A DNA stretch of 6,322 nucleotides from Thermotogae bacterium (GTDB taxonomy: Bacteria; Thermotogota; Thermotogae; UBA12178): assembly GCA_003641795.1 (NCBI GenBank), contig QNAP01000103.1, forward strand, positions 1-6,322. The letters are read 5' to 3'. Positions 5,766 through 6,322 of the stretch are shown here, piece after piece; within the stretch, counting starts at the first letter, position 1; each line of letters begins with the position of its first letter. Both the position numbers and the translations under genes were made by a program. The notes under the pieces were generated by a model. That model had not been told where the DNA came from. It saw only the letters and a list, made by a program, of their open reading frames with translations, and did not search any database.

Positions 5766-6104
5766 ATGAAAGAAAGGAACCTCCTGCGTCAAAGACTTGC
5801 GAAAGGCAAAATAAGCTCCGACGAGGCCTTGCTCTACTTTTCCCAGATCAAAGACTTCAAGGATACCGAGTTTGTGATGGTGAAAGTCAGAGTAGGAAGA
5901 AGCACTTTGAGCACCATCAAAATGCCAGTGAAAGAGGTAGGTTTACTCCCCTCTTTACTCTCCCTCCTTTTAGAGTCAGCAGGTTACAGCGTGCCTCCAG
6001 GAAAAGTGTCTACCGAACAGTTTCCGACGAAGGTGACGTTCACGGTAGATGAACAAGGAACGGAAATAGCAGTAGAGATGATAGGGTGTCTCAAAAATCA
6101 GTAA
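5766..6104 (+). CDS. Small protein with YvlB/SHOCT-like N-terminal helical motif
   Basis: Seen: 112 aa. Residues 1-30 (MKERNLLRQRLAKGKISSDE and following ALLYFSQIKD) match the pattern xxILxxLxxGKISxEEALxLL of the SHOCT-like domain at the N-terminus of YvlB/LiaX-type proteins, which act in cell-envelope stress. The rest has a strand (FVMVKVRVG, 36-44), a predicted helix (VGLLPSLLSLLLESAGY, 58-74) and two more strands (TKVTFTVDEQGTEIAVEMI, 88-106), as in the middle region of many YvlB relatives. There is no signal peptide, so it is probably cytosolic. Start: an ATG at 5703 would add 21 polar residues lying over a hairpin and has no ribosome binding site. The ATG at 5766 has GAGG 7 nt upstream and begins right at the motif, so it is preferred, although that site is weak. 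The next frame overlaps its end by 19 nt. Assignment is from motif recall and the function is unproven. Confidence 0.65.
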   Translation: MKERNLLRQRLAKGKISSDEALLYFSQIKDFKDTEFVMVKVRVGRSTLSTIKMPVKEVGLLPSLLSLLLESAGYSVPPGKVSTEQFPTKVTFTVDEQGTEIAVEMIGCLKNQ

Positions 6105-6322
6105 CAACCAACAATATCAGCGACCTTTCTGGGGAGGTGATTGTTCAGGAGATTGAACATAACATAGAGGAAGAAGTGGTGAAACCCACACGCTCACACA
6201 ACTTGCACTCGCTTTTTCCCTCCTTCGCATCCACAAAACGACCCACGCGAAGAAATAGAGATAGGGATTTCACATTGCAGAATGCTGTTGTGCTCCGCTT
6301 TCTTCCTCGCTCGCACTCACAA
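6086..6322 (+). CDS. Possible DUF4097/YvlB-like beta protein, open to the right edge (partial)
   Basis: Seen: a GTG at 6086, inside the end of the preceding gene, opens a frame of 79 codons with no stop before the window ends. Codons 1-34 (TTNNISDLSGEVIVQEIEHN and following IEEEVVKP) have the N-x-S-G-x-V-x-V-x-x strand pattern that opens DUF4097-type adhesin-like beta domains. These are usually fused or adjacent to the SHOCT-like domain coded just upstream, and this agreement is the main support. The 19-nt overlap suggests translational coupling; no good ribosome binding site is seen. From about codon 35 the sequence (many Arg, Ser, His and Pro) no longer looks like the family and lies on the repeat-bearing DNA at 6210-6322. 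The gene may therefore be disrupted, or the end may not belong to it. Confidence 0.4.
   Translation, partial: MSQKSVTTNNISDLSGEVIVQEIEHNIEEEVVKPTRSHNLHSLFPSFASTKRPTRRNRDRDFTLQNAVVLRFLPRSHSQ
6210..6322. repeat. Degenerate 27-bp direct repeat pair at the right edge
   Basis: Copies at 6210-6236 and 6296-6322 both start CGCTTT and end CACAA. By hand alignment, 21 of 27 positions agree. They are 86 bp apart, and the second copy ends exactly at the window edge, so more copies outside cannot be excluded. The unit is pyrimidine-rich. Spacing and divergence do not fit a CRISPR array. Its nature is unknown. Confidence 0.4.

Noticed and set aside
5747..6052. Second plus-strand frame over the SHOCT-like gene
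   Set aside because: A shadow frame; the overlapping frame from 5766 carries the recognisable motif and strand pattern.
6210..6322. CRISPR array
   Set aside because: Only two divergent copies (21/27), with an interval of about 59 bp; repeats are not identical and no cas gene is present.

Overview
This is a bacterial window of roughly mid-40s percent GC. The coding regions on the minus strand are tightly packed and carry strong AAGGAGG-type ribosome binding sites. The gene content is a tripartite tricarboxylate transporter, a DHDPS/NAL-family aldolase, a KDG-type sugar kinase and a SHOCT/YvlB-like small protein. This would suit a thermophilic or anaerobic bacterium of the Thermotogota, Firmicutes or Synergistota kind. 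That placement is an impression only; no rRNA or other phylogenetic marker is present.

Left two thirds (1-4760, minus strand): an intact catabolic gene cluster read from right to left. A good promoter (TTGACA, 17 bp, TAGATA) with a perfect 12-bp palindrome over the expected start of transcription lies at 4706-4754. It is followed by a class I aldolase of the DHDPS/NAL family, then tctC (periplasmic binding protein), tctB and tctA (membrane subunits) of a TTT transporter. After a 296-bp gap comes a PfkB-family kinase that looks like 2-keto-3-deoxygluconate kinase and runs off the left edge. The likely logic is that TctCBA imports a carboxylated compound, probably a sugar acid, which is channelled to a 2-keto-3-deoxy acid and then cleaved by the aldolase and/or phosphorylated by the kinase. 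The substrate is not determined by the sequence.

Middle (about 4738-5678, plus strand): a graveyard of eroded genes. Three stretches read like protein only if frameshifts or stops are corrected: a helical, charged, 5'-truncated fragment; a secreted-type beta-rich domain ending in an acidic DxDxDxxxD loop; and the first part of a lipoprotein with a clean lipobox, broken by an in-frame TAG and a frameshift. The neighbouring minus-strand genes show no such damage.

Right end (5703-6322, plus strand): a small intact gene with a YvlB/SHOCT-like N-terminal helical motif, overlapped by 19 nt by a second reading frame that starts at a GTG and stays open to the window edge. Its first ~34 codons look like the start of a DUF4097-type beta domain. 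The last ~115 bp hold a degenerate 27-bp direct repeat and look compositionally different.

I found no rRNA, tRNA, insertion sequence or CRISPR array. The most useful leads are the unusual active-site loop of the aldolase, the operator-like palindrome, and the decayed lipoprotein/beta-domain locus.
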